From assembly GCF_900258035.1 (NCBI RefSeq), contig NZ_OGTP01000011.1, positions 113,409 to 177,408 of the forward strand: a stretch of 64,000 bases of DNA, read 5' to 3'. The notes beneath the pieces were generated by a model. The model was not told where the DNA came from and did no database searches. It saw only the letters and a list, made by a program, of their open reading frames with translations. Each line of letters begins with the position of its first letter. Within the stretch, counting starts at the first letter, position 1. Origin of the DNA: Caballeronia novacaledonica (GTDB taxonomy: Bacteria; Pseudomonadota; Gammaproteobacteria; Burkholderiales; Burkholderiaceae). Positions 34,470 to 43,994 of this stretch are shown piece by piece. A program made the position numbers and the translations under genes.

Positions 34470-34556
34470 TTATGCAATGCTTAAGCAGAACGCGCGCAAC
34501 GCCGACAACGAAGCCGCGATGTGCGGCGGCGCGCATGGCTTAAGCGCCGCGTAAGC
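34470..34556 (+). promoter_or_regulatory. Two direct-repeat boxes, likely response-regulator binding sites
   Basis: TTATGC-N5-TTAAGC (34470-34486) and TTAAGC-N5-GTAAGC (34540-34556) are hexamer direct repeats with an 11-bp period. This is the layout recognised by PmrA/QseB-type OmpR-family regulators. Both lie within 140 bp upstream of the response-regulator ATG, so autoregulation is likely. Confidence 0.6.
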
Positions 34557-34605
34557 GTGCAGGCCCGAGAATCGGTGGGCATTGGTTCGAGCCTGGAGAA
34601 AGCGC

Positions 34606-35268
34606 ATGCGCCTGTTAGTGGTGGAGGACGACGAGATGATCGCGGAGAGCGTGCTCGCTGCATTGCGCCGCGCGAACTACACCGTGGACTGGGCACAGGA
34701 CGGCCGCGCGGCGGAGCTTTCGCTTGGCAACGGCGTGTACGACCTCGTGCTGCTGGACCTGACTTTGCCCCGGCGCGACGGCCTCGACGTGCTCGGCGCC
34801 TATCGCAAGAATGGCGGCGATGCGCCCGTGATGATCCTGACGGCGCGCGATGCAGTCGATGACCGCATCCGTGGACTCGATGCCGGCGCGGACGACTACC
34901 TCATGAAGCCCTTCGATCTCGACGAACTCGCCGCCCGCGTGCGCGCGCTTCTGAGACGCCGCACGGGCCACAAGCATCCGGTGTACTCCCACGGCGAACT
35001 GAGCCTCGATCCCGCCGCGCACGAAGCCAGCAAGGGCGGCGTCGCGCTCAATCTCGTGCCGCGTGAGTTCGCGCTGTTGCAGGCGCTGATCGAGGAGCCG
35101 TCGCGCGTGTTTCGCCGACCGGAACTCGAAGAGAAGCTGTACGGCTGGGGCGAGGAGATCGGCAGCAACGCGATCGAAGTCCACGTGCACAGCTTGCGGC
35201 GCAAGATCGGCGCGGAGGAAATCGTGACCGTGCGCGGCGTGGGTTATCGACTGAAGAGGGTCGGATGA
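34606..35268 (+). CDS. OmpR-family response regulator (QseB/PmrA type)
   Basis: 220 residues. Receiver domain: acidic pair in VVEDDEMIAES, phosphoacceptor Asp51 in VLLDLTLPRRDG, Thr in ILTARDAVDD and Lys in YLMKPFDLDEL. The C-terminal winged helix is LVPREFALLQALIEEPSRVFRRPELEEKLYGWGEEIGSNAIEVHVHSLRRKIG. The GWGEE...EVHVHSLRRKI pattern is typical of the PmrA/QseB/TctD branch. ATG at 34606 follows GGAG; the kinase gene overlaps its stop (ATGA). The signal is unknown. Confidence 0.9.
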   Translation: MRLLVVEDDEMIAESVLAALRRANYTVDWAQDGRAAELSLGNGVYDLVLLDLTLPRRDGLDVLGAYRKNGGDAPVMILTARDAVDDRIRGLDAGADDYLMKPFDLDELAARVRALLRRRTGHKHPVYSHGELSLDPAAHEASKGGVALNLVPREFALLQALIEEPSRVFRRPELEEKLYGWGEEIGSNAIEVHVHSLRRKIGAEEIVTVRGVGYRLKRVG

Positions 35269-36644
35269 CGTCCATTCGCCGATGGCTGCTCGGATGGCTC
35301 ATTTGCGGCCTCGGCATCGCCTGTCTGATCGCGGGCGTCGGCATATTCAGCACCGCGCGGCTGGAAGCGGGCGAGCTCTTCGACTACGAGCTGCGCACCG
35401 TCGCACTCTCGCTGCCGCACAACATCGACGCCGACGACGTCGCGCAGGGGCGCAATCCCGAACTGCACGGCATTTCGGACGACCGGCTCGTCATCGACAT
35501 TTGGGACCGCTCGGGCCGGCTCATTTATCACTCGCCGCACGAGCCTGCGCTGCCGCGCCTGGGCGTCGGCTTCGAATCCGCCGAGCGCGAAGGCTTTCGC
35601 TGGCGGGCGTTCGGCGTCGAGCAGCCGGACCGCTTCGTGCAGGTCGCGCAGCCGTATTACATTCGCGACGACCTCGCCATTTCGCTCGCGCTGCGCACGA
35701 TCTGGCCGCTCGCCGTGCTGATTCCGGTGATCGTCGTGATCGTGCTTTTCGTCGTCGCGCGCGGGCTTTCGCCGGTGCGCTGGCTGTCGCACTCGGTCGC
35801 CGCGCGTTCGCCGGAGTCGCTCGAACCCATCGCGTTCGACAAGCCGATGCCCGACGAACTGCATCCGCTCGTCAACGCATTGAATGATTTGCTCGCGCGT
35901 CTGGGCGACGCGTCGCAGGCGCAGCGCACGTTCGTCGCGGATGCGGCGCACGAACTGCGCACGCCGCTCACGGCGCTCAAGCTGCAAATCCAGGGCGCGA
36001 TCGGCGACGGTTCGCTTCAGGTCGATGCCGCGACGATCGCGAAAATCGACGGCCGCTTGAACCGCCTCATCCATCTCGCGCAGCAATTGCTCAGCATGGC
36101 GCGCGAGGATGCCGCGCGCGAGGCGGCCATCGCACCGATGAGCCTGCGCACGCTGTGCGAAAGCCGCGTGAGCGATTTTTCCTTGCTGGCCGAAGCCCGT
36201 TCGATCGACCTCGGCCTCGAACTCGAACAGGCGCGGGGCGAGCACGACGCGTTCACGATCATGGGCGATACGCACGCGCTCGCCGTGCTCGTGAACAATC
36301 TGCTCGACAACGCGATCCGGCATACGCCGTGCGGCGGCCGCGTCGACGTGACGTTGCGGCGCGAAAGCGAACGTATCGCGCTGACCGTGCTCGACTCAGG
36401 TCCAGGCATTGCGGAAAGCGAGATCGATCGCGTATGCGACCGCTTTTATCGCTGCGCCGGCACGTCGGGGCATGGCGGCGGACTCGGCCTTGCGATCGCG
36501 CTGCGCGTCGCGCAACGGCATCACGCGACGCTCGAAATCACGAATCGCGTTGACGCGAGCGGGCTTATCGTCAGAGTGCGCGGCTTGCGGGCGATTCCGT
36601 CGACAGCCCACGCGAAGGATATCGTCAGTGGAATGCATGCCTGA
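35265..36644 (+). CDS. Sensor histidine kinase (QseC/PmrB type)
   Basis: 459 residues. TM1 is LLGWLICGLGIACLIAGVGIF, a periplasmic domain spans about 35-140, and TM2 is IWPLAVLIPVIVVIVLFVVARG. The phosphoaccepting His is in FVADAAHELRTPLTALKLQIQ (about residue 229). The ATPase has LVNNLLDNAIRHTP (N box), VLDSGPGIAESE (G1) and GHGGGLGLAIALRVAQRH (G2). It phosphorylates the upstream regulator; the ATGA overlap ensures paired expression. Confidence 0.9.
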   Translation: MTSIRRWLLGWLICGLGIACLIAGVGIFSTARLEAGELFDYELRTVALSLPHNIDADDVAQGRNPELHGISDDRLVIDIWDRSGRLIYHSPHEPALPRLGVGFESAEREGFRWRAFGVEQPDRFVQVAQPYYIRDDLAISLALRTIWPLAVLIPVIVVIVLFVVARGLSPVRWLSHSVAARSPESLEPIAFDKPMPDELHPLVNALNDLLARLGDASQAQRTFVADAAHELRTPLTALKLQIQGAIGDGSLQVDAATIAKIDGRLNRLIHLAQQLLSMAREDAAREAAIAPMSLRTLCESRVSDFSLLAEARSIDLGLELEQARGEHDAFTIMGDTHALAVLVNNLLDNAIRHTPCGGRVDVTLRRESERIALTVLDSGPGIAESEIDRVCDRFYRCAGTSGHGGGLGLAIALRVAQRHHATLEITNRVDASGLIVRVRGLRAIPSTAHAKDIVSGMHA

Positions 36645-36724
36645 ATGAAAGCGCAAGAAGCGGGGCGTCGCGCGTGTCGGGCGCGATCACGCTTGTCCTT
36701 TCATCGCTTCATGCCGGGCTTATC

Positions 36725-36946
36725 ATGAAGACGTTCTTCCTTCTATGCGTATGTCTCGTGTGGACCGGCGCCGCGTCTGCGGCCGATGCCGCAGCACCCG
36801 ACGCGGCTTCCGCTGCGGCATCCGAGCCCAGGACGCTGAAAGAGCGCCTCGGCGACAAGGCGAGCGACGAACAACGCGTCGACAATTGCCGCGTGCCCGC
36901 CGATCAACGCGGCACGAAGGTTCGCCCCGACCGATGCGCGCCCTGA
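36725..36946 (+). CDS. Small exported protein
   Basis: 73 residues with a signal peptide (MKTFFLLCVCLVWTGAASA, cleavage after ASA). The mature part is an Ala-rich linker, then LKERLGDKASDEQRVDNCRVPADQRGTKVRPDRCAP with two Cys that could form a disulfide. No family recognised, but the composition and signal peptide support a real gene. An upstream in-frame start would spoil the signal peptide. It follows the kinase gene and may be co-transcribed. Confidence 0.65.
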   Translation: MKTFFLLCVCLVWTGAASAADAAAPDAASAAASEPRTLKERLGDKASDEQRVDNCRVPADQRGTKVRPDRCAP

Positions 36947-37009
36947 TGCGCAGGCGAATGTGTTACCTTTCGAGGATGAACCATTTGGTACAAACTCAAG
37001 GAGCCCGCC

Positions 37010-38056
37010 TTGTCTTCTGCTCAAACTTCATCCGTCCTGCGCCTCGGCATTCTCGGCGGCGCGAACATCGCAAGGCAGTTCGCGCGTGACGTCAGGCCGA
37101 GCGAGCGCGTGCGCGTCGTCGCCGTCGCGAGCCGCAGCGACGAGAACGCGAAAGCCTTCGCGGAAGCGAACGGCATCGAAAGCTGGTTCGGCAGCTATGA
37201 CGCGCTGCTCGCAAGTCCGGATATCGATGCCGTCTATATTCCGCTGCCCAACAGCCTGCATGCCGAATGGGCGATCAAAGCGGCGGATCACGGCAAGCAC
37301 ATCCTGTGCGAAAAGCCGCTCGCGCTCGATCGCGACGAAGCCGCGCGCATGTTCGAAGCCGCCGATCGCAACGGCGTGATGCTGCTCGAATCGTTCCCGT
37401 ACTACTTCCAGCCGCAGACCGCCGCGATGATGACGTTGATCGGCGAAGGCGCGATTGGCGAAGTGCGCGCGATTCAGGCGTGCTTCGGCTTTACGGTGGG
37501 CAATCCCGGCGCGAACATCCGCATGAAGCCCGAGCTCGGCGGCGGCGCGCTGCTCGACGCGGGCAGCTATCCGCTGAGCTTCATCCGTCTCGTAATGGGA
37601 AGCGCGCCGCAGCGCGTCGATGCGATCGCGACGTGGGCGGACAGCAAGGTGGACATCAGTCTCATGGCGACGCTCACTTATGCCGATGGCCGTCGCGCAC
37701 AAGTCTCGTGTTCGATGGACGCGGCGAATCATCGTTACGCGACGATCATCGGTTCGCAGGGGACCATCGACACCGAGTATCTCAATTACACGAGCGCGGA
37801 AACGGCCGGCGACCGTTACGGCTATCTGCCGAGCCAGATGCGCGTGCGGCGCGGCATACCGAATTCGGTGCCGTTCGAGCCGGTTGCCTCCGATGTCGGC
37901 AGCGGCTTCTTCTTCGCGGCGGAAAGCTTCGCGCGCATGGTCGCGGCGCGCGACGCCGCTGCGATCGAGTACTACGCGCAAGTGAGCCTCGACAATGCCG
38001 CGACGCTCGCGGCGATCATCGAAAGCGCGCGCGGCGGGAAGTCTGTGACGCTCTGA
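37010..38056 (+). CDS. Gfo/Idh/MocA-family oxidoreductase
   Basis: 348 residues, starting at TTG after AAGGAGCCCGCC, the only start with a good ribosome-binding site. The N-terminal Rossmann motif is RLGILGGANIARQF; YIPLPNSLHAEWAIKAADHGKHILCEKPLALD carries the catalytic EKP. The C-terminal substrate domain has GGGALLDAGSYPLSFIRLVMG. Members oxidise or reduce sugars, polyols or their conjugates with NAD(P); the substrate is unknown. It stands alone between a two-component system and a LysR gene. Confidence 0.87.
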   Translation: MSSAQTSSVLRLGILGGANIARQFARDVRPSERVRVVAVASRSDENAKAFAEANGIESWFGSYDALLASPDIDAVYIPLPNSLHAEWAIKAADHGKHILCEKPLALDRDEAARMFEAADRNGVMLLESFPYYFQPQTAAMMTLIGEGAIGEVRAIQACFGFTVGNPGANIRMKPELGGGALLDAGSYPLSFIRLVMGSAPQRVDAIATWADSKVDISLMATLTYADGRRAQVSCSMDAANHRYATIIGSQGTIDTEYLNYTSAETAGDRYGYLPSQMRVRRGIPNSVPFEPVASDVGSGFFFAAESFARMVAARDAAAIEYYAQVSLDNAATLAAIIESARGGKSVTL

Positions 38057-38111
38057 GCGACGAGCCTCATGCGGATCGCTCGTTCGAGAGACGTTGCGTC
38101 GAGGCGTCTCG

Positions 38112-39026
38112 TCAGTTCGCGCCCGTCAACGCGATGACGAGATCGAGGAACGCGCGCGTCTTCGCCGGCGGATGATGCCGCGACGGATAGAACGCATAGA
38201 GCGGAAAGCGCTCGTCGGGCCAGTCGGGAAAGAGATCGACGAGCTTGCCGTCGGCGAGCAGGTGTTCGTGGCCGAGCAGCAGAATCTGCGCGATGCCGTA
38301 GCCCGAGAGAATCGTGCCGAGCATCGTGCCGGGATCGTTGAGCGTGAGCCGGCCGCGCGTCTGCACAGTCAGGCGCTTCTTCTTGCGATGAAACTCCCAC
38401 GCGAACGGCCGCCCCGTGCCGGGATCGCGAAATTCGATGCACGTGTGCGTATCGTCGGCGAGCGCTTGTGGCGTCGCGGGCTTGCCGTGCCGCTCGATGT
38501 ACGAAGGCGCGGCGACGGTGCGCACCGGCGTATCGAGCAGCTTGCGCGCGACGAGGCTCGAATCGCGCGGCTCGCCGAAGCGCACGGCGAGGTCGAAGCC
38601 GTCCGCAATGATGTCGCCGAGACGATCGCTCGTGATGAGCTCCAGTTGCAGATCGGGATGCGCGTGCAGGAACGCGTCGAGCTTCGGGCCGAGCAATAGC
38701 CGCGAGAAAATCGGATCGACATTCACGCGCAGGCGGCCGCGCACGGCCGTCGCGCCCTCCGACGCGGTGGCGGCGGCTTCTTCCAGTCCCGCGAGATGCG
38801 GCATCACGTGTTCGAAGAAACGCCGGCCGTCATCGGTGAGCGAGACGCTGCGCGTGGTGCGGTCGAACAGACGGATCTTCAGGCGCGCTTCGAGCCGTGC
38901 GATCGCGCGGCTCACGCCGGGCTGCGACATGCCGAGACGATCGCCCGCGGCGGCGAAGGTGCCCGCATCGACGATCGCGGCGAATACGCTGATGCCGTTG
39001 AGGATGCGTTCGTTGAAAGCGGGCAT
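38112..39026 (-). CDS. LysR-family transcriptional regulator
   Basis: 304 residues. HTH: LNGISVFAAIVDAGTFAAAGDRLGMSQPGVSRAIARLEARLKIRLFDRTTRSVSLTDDG. The effector domain includes GRLRVNVDPIFSRLLLGPKLDAFLHAHPDLQLEL, typical of the CrgA/DsdC-like group. It is divergent from the sulfatase gene over a 243-bp spacer and may regulate it, although CrgA-type LysR genes often pair with oxidoreductases instead. Confidence 0.87.
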   Translation of the reverse strand: MPAFNERILNGISVFAAIVDAGTFAAAGDRLGMSQPGVSRAIARLEARLKIRLFDRTTRSVSLTDDGRRFFEHVMPHLAGLEEAAATASEGATAVRGRLRVNVDPIFSRLLLGPKLDAFLHAHPDLQLELITSDRLGDIIADGFDLAVRFGEPRDSSLVARKLLDTPVRTVAAPSYIERHGKPATPQALADDTHTCIEFRDPGTGRPFAWEFHRKKKRLTVQTRGRLTLNDPGTMLGTILSGYGIAQILLLGHEHLLADGKLVDLFPDWPDERFPLYAFYPSRHHPPAKTRAFLDLVIALTGAN

Positions 39027-39269
39027 TCATGCCTCTATGTCATGAACTGAAAGGCATTCATGTTAGCGCGATGCGATCGGCTTCGCGCTCATCGCGGCTG
39101 GCGATCGCCCACGGCGACTGTTGCTCGTTTCCGATCTGGAAAAAGAAAACGCTTGCCAAGCGCTCGCTGAAACGATATCGCTTTGACGCTGCGAGTATCA
39201 GCGTCGAATTTTTGTCGCGCGACCGCTGCCCGGGCGCACGGGTGAGCCGTTTCCATCTAGGGGATGAAC

Positions 39270-40955
39270 ATGAACCTTGGTGCATACTTCACGACGCTGG
39301 CCCAGCCGGTCAAGCGCGCGCCTTTTGCACTCGTGGCAGCCGGCTTGCTGAGCGTGGCGATCTCCGGGCAGGCGCAGACCAGCTCGCAGCAGACGTCGAA
39401 GCCGAACATCGTATTGATCGTAGGCGACGATGTCGGCTGGGGCGATCTCGGCGTCTATGGCGGCGGCGAAGGACGTGGAATTCCGACGCCCAATCTCGAC
39501 AGAATGGCCGACGAAGGCATGACCTTCTTCGACTTCTATGGCCAGCCGAGCTGCACGCCGGGCCGCGCGGCGCTTCAGACGGGGCGCAATCCGAACCGCA
39601 GCGGCATGACGACCGTCGCGTTTCAGGGCCAGGGCGGCGGGCTTCCTCATGCAGAGTGGACCTTGGCGTCGGTGCTGAAGCTCGGCAACTACAAGACCTA
39701 TTTCACGGGTAAATGGCATCTCGGCGAAGCCGATTACGCGCTGCCCAACGCTCAGGGCTACGACGACATGAAATACGTCGGGCTGTATCACCTGAACGCC
39801 TATACCTACGCCGATCCGAAATGGTTCCCGGAAATGGATCAGCCGACACGGGACATGTTCACCAAGGTGACGAAGGGCATGCTGTCCGGGAAGGCCGGCG
39901 AAAAGGCGCATGAAGATTTCAAGCTGAACGGTCAATATCAAAACGAACCGGATAAACGGATCGTCGGGATTCCGTTTGTCGACCGGTACATCGAAAAAGC
40001 CGCGCTCGACGATATCGACGAAGCTGCGCAGAGCGGGCAGCCGTTCTTCATCAACGTGAATTTCATGAAGGTTCACCAGCCCAACATGCCCGATCCCGAT
40101 TACATCGGCAAATCGCTGGCGAAGTCCAAGTACGCGGACTCGCTGGTCGAGCTCGATGCGCGGGTCGGCCATATTCTCGACAAGCTGCGCGAGAAGGGGC
40201 TCGACAAGAACACGCTCGTGTTCTTCACGACCGATAACGGCGCCTGGCAGGACGTCTATCCCGACGCGGGCTATACGCCGTTCCGCGGCACGAAAGGAAC
40301 CGATCGCGAGGGCGGCACGCGCGTGCCCGCCATTGCGTGGTGGCCCGGCAAGATCAAGCCGCACTCGCGAAACTACGACATCGTGGGCGGTCTCGACTGC
40401 ATGGCGACGTTCGCCGCCGTGGCGGGAGTCGATCTGCCGAAGAACGATCGCGAGGGCAAGCCCATCATCTTCGACAGTTACGACATGTCGCCGGTGCTCT
40501 TCGGCACGGGCAAGAGCAAACGCACGGCATGGTTCTATTTCACCGAGAACGAGTTGACGCCGGGGGCGGTTCGCGTCGGTCAATTCAAGGCCGTATTCAA
40601 TTTGCGTGGCGACGCAGGCGTGAAGACGGGCGGTCTCGCAGTGGATTCGAATCTCGGCTGGAAAGGGCCCGAGAGCTACGTCGCGACCGTGCCGCAAGTG
40701 TTCGACCTGTACCAGGACCCGCAGGAGCGCTACGACATCTTCATGAACAACTATACGGAGCACACCTGGACGCTTCCGGCGTTAAGTGGCGCAGTGAAAG
40801 ACGAGATGAAGACATACGTGCAATATCCGCCACGCAAAGCGCAGAGCGAAGCCTATGCGGGCCCGATTACGCTCAGTCAATACGAGCGCCTGAAGTTCGT
40901 TCGTGACGAACTGGAGAAGAACGGGTTCAGCATTCCGCTGCCGACCGGGAACTGA
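39270..40955 (+). CDS. Exported arylsulfatase-family sulfatase, Cys-type
   Basis: 561 residues. A Sec signal peptide (KRAPFALVAAGLLSVAISGQAQ) precedes NIVLIVGDDVGWGDLGVYGG (metal-binding Asp pair). The sulfatase signature is C95-TPGRAALQTGR, where Cys95 is the residue turned into formylglycine. Further marks are KTYFTGKWHLGE, NFMKVHQPN and VFFTTDNGAWQD. It hydrolyses sulfate esters in the periplasm. Start at 39270 rather than the ATG at 39264 because the AGGGG lies 6 bp from 39270 but abuts 39264. The radical-SAM maturase gene follows 59 bp on. Confidence 0.9.
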   Translation: MNLGAYFTTLAQPVKRAPFALVAAGLLSVAISGQAQTSSQQTSKPNIVLIVGDDVGWGDLGVYGGGEGRGIPTPNLDRMADEGMTFFDFYGQPSCTPGRAALQTGRNPNRSGMTTVAFQGQGGGLPHAEWTLASVLKLGNYKTYFTGKWHLGEADYALPNAQGYDDMKYVGLYHLNAYTYADPKWFPEMDQPTRDMFTKVTKGMLSGKAGEKAHEDFKLNGQYQNEPDKRIVGIPFVDRYIEKAALDDIDEAAQSGQPFFINVNFMKVHQPNMPDPDYIGKSLAKSKYADSLVELDARVGHILDKLREKGLDKNTLVFFTTDNGAWQDVYPDAGYTPFRGTKGTDREGGTRVPAIAWWPGKIKPHSRNYDIVGGLDCMATFAAVAGVDLPKNDREGKPIIFDSYDMSPVLFGTGKSKRTAWFYFTENELTPGAVRVGQFKAVFNLRGDAGVKTGGLAVDSNLGWKGPESYVATVPQVFDLYQDPQERYDIFMNNYTEHTWTLPALSGAVKDEMKTYVQYPPRKAQSEAYAGPITLSQYERLKFVRDELEKNGFSIPLPTGN

Positions 40956-41014
40956 CATATCGGGGATTCCGGAACATCCGGTTATCCAGCAGCAAGCGAC
41001 CAGCGGGAATCGAC

Positions 41015-42301
41015 ATGCATGAGATCAGCGACGGCACACGGGTGCAGCCGGTTTCTTTTCACAAGGCGCGGCCGCGCGCGCCGGAACCCGTCGCGCCGGC
41101 GCAGAAAGGGCGCTTTCATACGATGGCGAAGGCCATCGGTTCGACGTGCAACATCGACTGCACTTACTGCTATTACCTGCACAAGGAACATCTGCTCGAT
41201 CAGCATCGCGGCCGCCGGATGGAAGTGTCGATGCTGGAGCGCTACATCCGCCAGTACATCGAAGCGCAAAACGGCGACGAGATCATTTTCTCGTGGCAAG
41301 GCGGCGAGCCCACCATGCTGGGCGTGGAATTCTTCCGCGACATCGTCGAAATCCAGAAGAAATATGTCCCGGAAGGGCGCCGCATTTCGAACGATCTTCA
41401 GACCAACGCGACGCTGCTCGACGACCAATGGTGCGCATTCCTGAAGGAACATGACTTTCTGGTGGGCGTCAGTATCGACGGGCCGCGCGAGTTGCACGAC
41501 GCGTTTCGACGGGATCGCAAGGGCATGCCCACCTTCGACAAGGTGATGCAGGGCGTCGGCTATCTTCGCAAGCACGGCGTGGCGTTCAATACGCTCACGG
41601 TCGTCAACCGCGTCAACGCGAAAAGGCCGCTCGACGTCTATCGCTTTTTGCGCAACGAACTGGATTCCCGCTACATCCAGTTCATTCCGTGCGTCGAGCC
41701 GAAAGACTTTCACAGCGTCGCGCCTCAGCACTGGCCGGCAGAATCGCTGCCGACGCTCGGAAGCAGCGCCGCCAGGCCGGGCAACCCGGACTCCGTCGTG
41801 ACGGACTGGTCGGTCGATCCGGACGACTGGGGCTACTTCCTGTCGCGGACCTTCGACGAATGGCACAGAAAGGACGTGGGCCGCGTGCTGGTCAATCTCT
41901 TCGAGACGGCCGTCGTCCAGACGATGGGACGCCCCGCGCAGACCTGCGTGACCGCCGAGTTCTGCGGCAAGGCGCTGGCGATCGAACACGACGGCGAGGT
42001 CTATGCCTGCGATCATTACGTGTACCCGGCGTGGTCGCTCGGCAATATCCGGACGACGCATCTGGGCGAGATGGCGTTCTCGCCGCAACAGCAAAGCTTC
42101 GGCTACGCGAAGCGGGATACGTTGCCGGCGTACTGCCGTCAATGCAGGCATCTGAACGTGTGCTGGGGAGAATGCCCCAAGAATCGCTTCGTCCGCAGCC
42201 CGGAGGGTGAAGCCGGCCTGAACTATCTGTGCAGCGGCATCAAACGATTTCACGATCACGCGGGGCCTGCGCTCAGGCAACTCGCGAGGCAGTGCGCTTG
42301 A
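41015..42301 (+). CDS. Anaerobic-type sulfatase maturase (radical SAM/SPASM)
   Basis: 428 residues. The radical-SAM cluster is C45-NID-C49-TY-C52 (CX3CX2C), with WQGGEPTMLGVEFF and VSIDGPRELHDAFR along the barrel. C-terminal SPASM cysteines lie in CVTAEFCGKALAIEHDGEVYACDHYVYP and YCRQCRHLNVCWGECPKNRF. anSME enzymes oxidise the sulfatase active-site Cys or Ser to formylglycine in the cytoplasm before export. It is adjacent to a Cys-type sulfatase whose CTPGR it would modify. Full length for the family. Confidence 0.92.
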   Translation: MHEISDGTRVQPVSFHKARPRAPEPVAPAQKGRFHTMAKAIGSTCNIDCTYCYYLHKEHLLDQHRGRRMEVSMLERYIRQYIEAQNGDEIIFSWQGGEPTMLGVEFFRDIVEIQKKYVPEGRRISNDLQTNATLLDDQWCAFLKEHDFLVGVSIDGPRELHDAFRRDRKGMPTFDKVMQGVGYLRKHGVAFNTLTVVNRVNAKRPLDVYRFLRNELDSRYIQFIPCVEPKDFHSVAPQHWPAESLPTLGSSAARPGNPDSVVTDWSVDPDDWGYFLSRTFDEWHRKDVGRVLVNLFETAVVQTMGRPAQTCVTAEFCGKALAIEHDGEVYACDHYVYPAWSLGNIRTTHLGEMAFSPQQQSFGYAKRDTLPAYCRQCRHLNVCWGECPKNRFVRSPEGEAGLNYLCSGIKRFHDHAGPALRQLARQCA

Positions 42302-42379
42302 GGGAGCATGTCGCCCGCGCGACGAATGCGACGCGCCTAGCATCTCCGATGTCCGTTTCGCTCTGAGCGTCGAGCGTCC

Positions 42380-42406
42380 AAAAAAAAACGGGCCCCACGG
42401 GGCCCG
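42380..42406 (-). terminator. Rho-independent terminator of the leftward MHS transporter gene
   Basis: Stem CGGGCCCC/GGGGCCCG with a 2-base loop (42389-42406). On the minus strand it is followed by a run of nine T (A-run at 42380-42388). It ends the leftward transporter transcript and faces the end of the sulfatase-maturase unit. Confidence 0.88.
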
Positions 42407-42431
42407 GCAAATCACTCCAGCACGGTCACTT

Positions 42432-43841
42432 TTACGCGTGGCGCGCCTTCGCCACCTTATCCACGGACATCGAGTCGGCGCGCAAGCGCTCATACTCCTG
42501 CTCGCTCATCGGCACGGCGTCCTTCTTGCCCAGATCGTTCAGGCGGATGCGATACGTCTCACGCGCCGAGTAAGCCGCGATCGCCGCGATGATCGTCACG
42601 CCGAACGCAATCGCGCCGACCGTCAGCGGGATGTTGTTCGATCCCGGCGGCGCGACCGCCGCGAACAGCGCGGGCAGGAGCGCGGTGATCGTCGTGCCGA
42701 TGTTCTGCGCAATCGCCATCGCCGAAACACGCGAGCGGGTCGGGAACAGTTCCGGATAGAAGCTCGGGAAGATCGCGTTATAGCCTTGATACACGACGCC
42801 CCACATCAGGAGCGACATCAGGAACGCGAGCGGCACGCTGTGGATGCTGATCGCATAGAGATACGCGAACGCGAGCAGACCCGAGATCAGCGAGCCGCCG
42901 ATCATCATCGGGCGACGGCCGATCTTGTCCGACAGGTTGCCGACGAACGGAATCACCAGCACCGCGACGATGTTGCCGACCACCGGAATCCACAAATACA
43001 CGCTCTTGTGGAAGCCGATGCCATACGAAGACTGCACCGCGTACGCCGCGCCGAAGATCGTCGCCACGACCGGAATCACGTTCATCAGCGCCATGCAGAC
43101 GACGCGGATCATGTCGGGCGTGCTGTTGGCGAACGCTTCCTTGATCGGCGACTTCGGCAGATCGCCGTGCGATTCCTCGGACGTGAACGCCGGCGTTTCA
43201 TGCACTTCCTTCCGGATGATGTAGCCCGCGACCAGCACGAACGCCGACAGCAGGAACGGCACACGCCAGCCCCACGCGTTGAACATGTCTTCCGGCATGA
43301 ACGTGGCGAGCGGCAGGAACACGGCGGCGGCGAGAATCTGGCCGGCCTGCACGCCTTGCAGCGTGAAGCTCGCGTAGTAGCCGCGGCGTCCGAACGGCGC
43401 GTGCTCCAGAATCATCGAACTGGCGCCGGAGATTTCACCGGCCACCGCGAAGCCCTGAATCAGGCGCAGCACGACGAGCAACGCCGGAGCGAGCATGCCG
43501 ACGCTGTGATACGTCGGCAAGAGACCGACGGCCATCGTCGAAAAACCCATCAGGAACATGCAGATGAGCAGCACGTTCTTGCGGCCGTGCGTGTCGCCCA
43601 GATGGCCGAGCACGAATGCGCCGATCGGACGCGCAACGTAGCCCACGCCGTACGTCGCGAGCGACGCGATGATCGCCACCTTCGGATTGCCCGACGGGAA
43701 GAACAACTGCGGGAAAATGAGCGCTGCTGCCTGGGCGTAAATGAAGAAGTCGTAATACTCCAGCGCCGAGCCGATCCAGCCGCTCGCGGTCGCTTTTTTC
43801 GCCTGGCGGCCGCCGTGCGCGTCTTCCTTAGGGCTAGCCAT
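42432..43841 (-). CDS. MFS transporter, MHS family (ShiA/PcaT-like)
   Basis: 469 residues, 12 membrane segments. ATASGWIGSALEYYDFFIYAQAAALIFPQLFF at TM1, YVARPIGAFVLGHLGDTHGRKNVL at loop 2-3, and LRLIQGFAVAGEISGASSMILEHAPFGRRGYYASF mark the shikimate/dicarboxylate MHS group. It imports an organic or aromatic acid with protons. It is divergent from an IclR regulator of the PcaR/PobR type across a large inverted repeat, suggesting substrate-induced expression. The C-terminal tail is long and charged. Confidence 0.88.
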   Translation of the reverse strand: MASPKEDAHGGRQAKKATASGWIGSALEYYDFFIYAQAAALIFPQLFFPSGNPKVAIIASLATYGVGYVARPIGAFVLGHLGDTHGRKNVLLICMFLMGFSTMAVGLLPTYHSVGMLAPALLVVLRLIQGFAVAGEISGASSMILEHAPFGRRGYYASFTLQGVQAGQILAAAVFLPLATFMPEDMFNAWGWRVPFLLSAFVLVAGYIIRKEVHETPAFTSEESHGDLPKSPIKEAFANSTPDMIRVVCMALMNVIPVVATIFGAAYAVQSSYGIGFHKSVYLWIPVVGNIVAVLVIPFVGNLSDKIGRRPMMIGGSLISGLLAFAYLYAISIHSVPLAFLMSLLMWGVVYQGYNAIFPSFYPELFPTRSRVSAMAIAQNIGTTITALLPALFAAVAPPGSNNIPLTVGAIAFGVTIIAAIAAYSARETYRIRLNDLGKKDAVPMSEQEYERLRADSMSVDKVAKARHA

Positions 43842-43994
43842 AGAGATGTCTCCGAAATGGGTTTATGGAGTTGAGCCTGGAAACCTGGTCGAGCGGCGGA
43901 GCAGTCGAAACCGTGAAATCGCGCGTCGCTCTGAAAGTGATTGGAGAATAAAAGCGCAGCCCTTCCGGATCAACGCTTTGTGACAAATTTTGCG

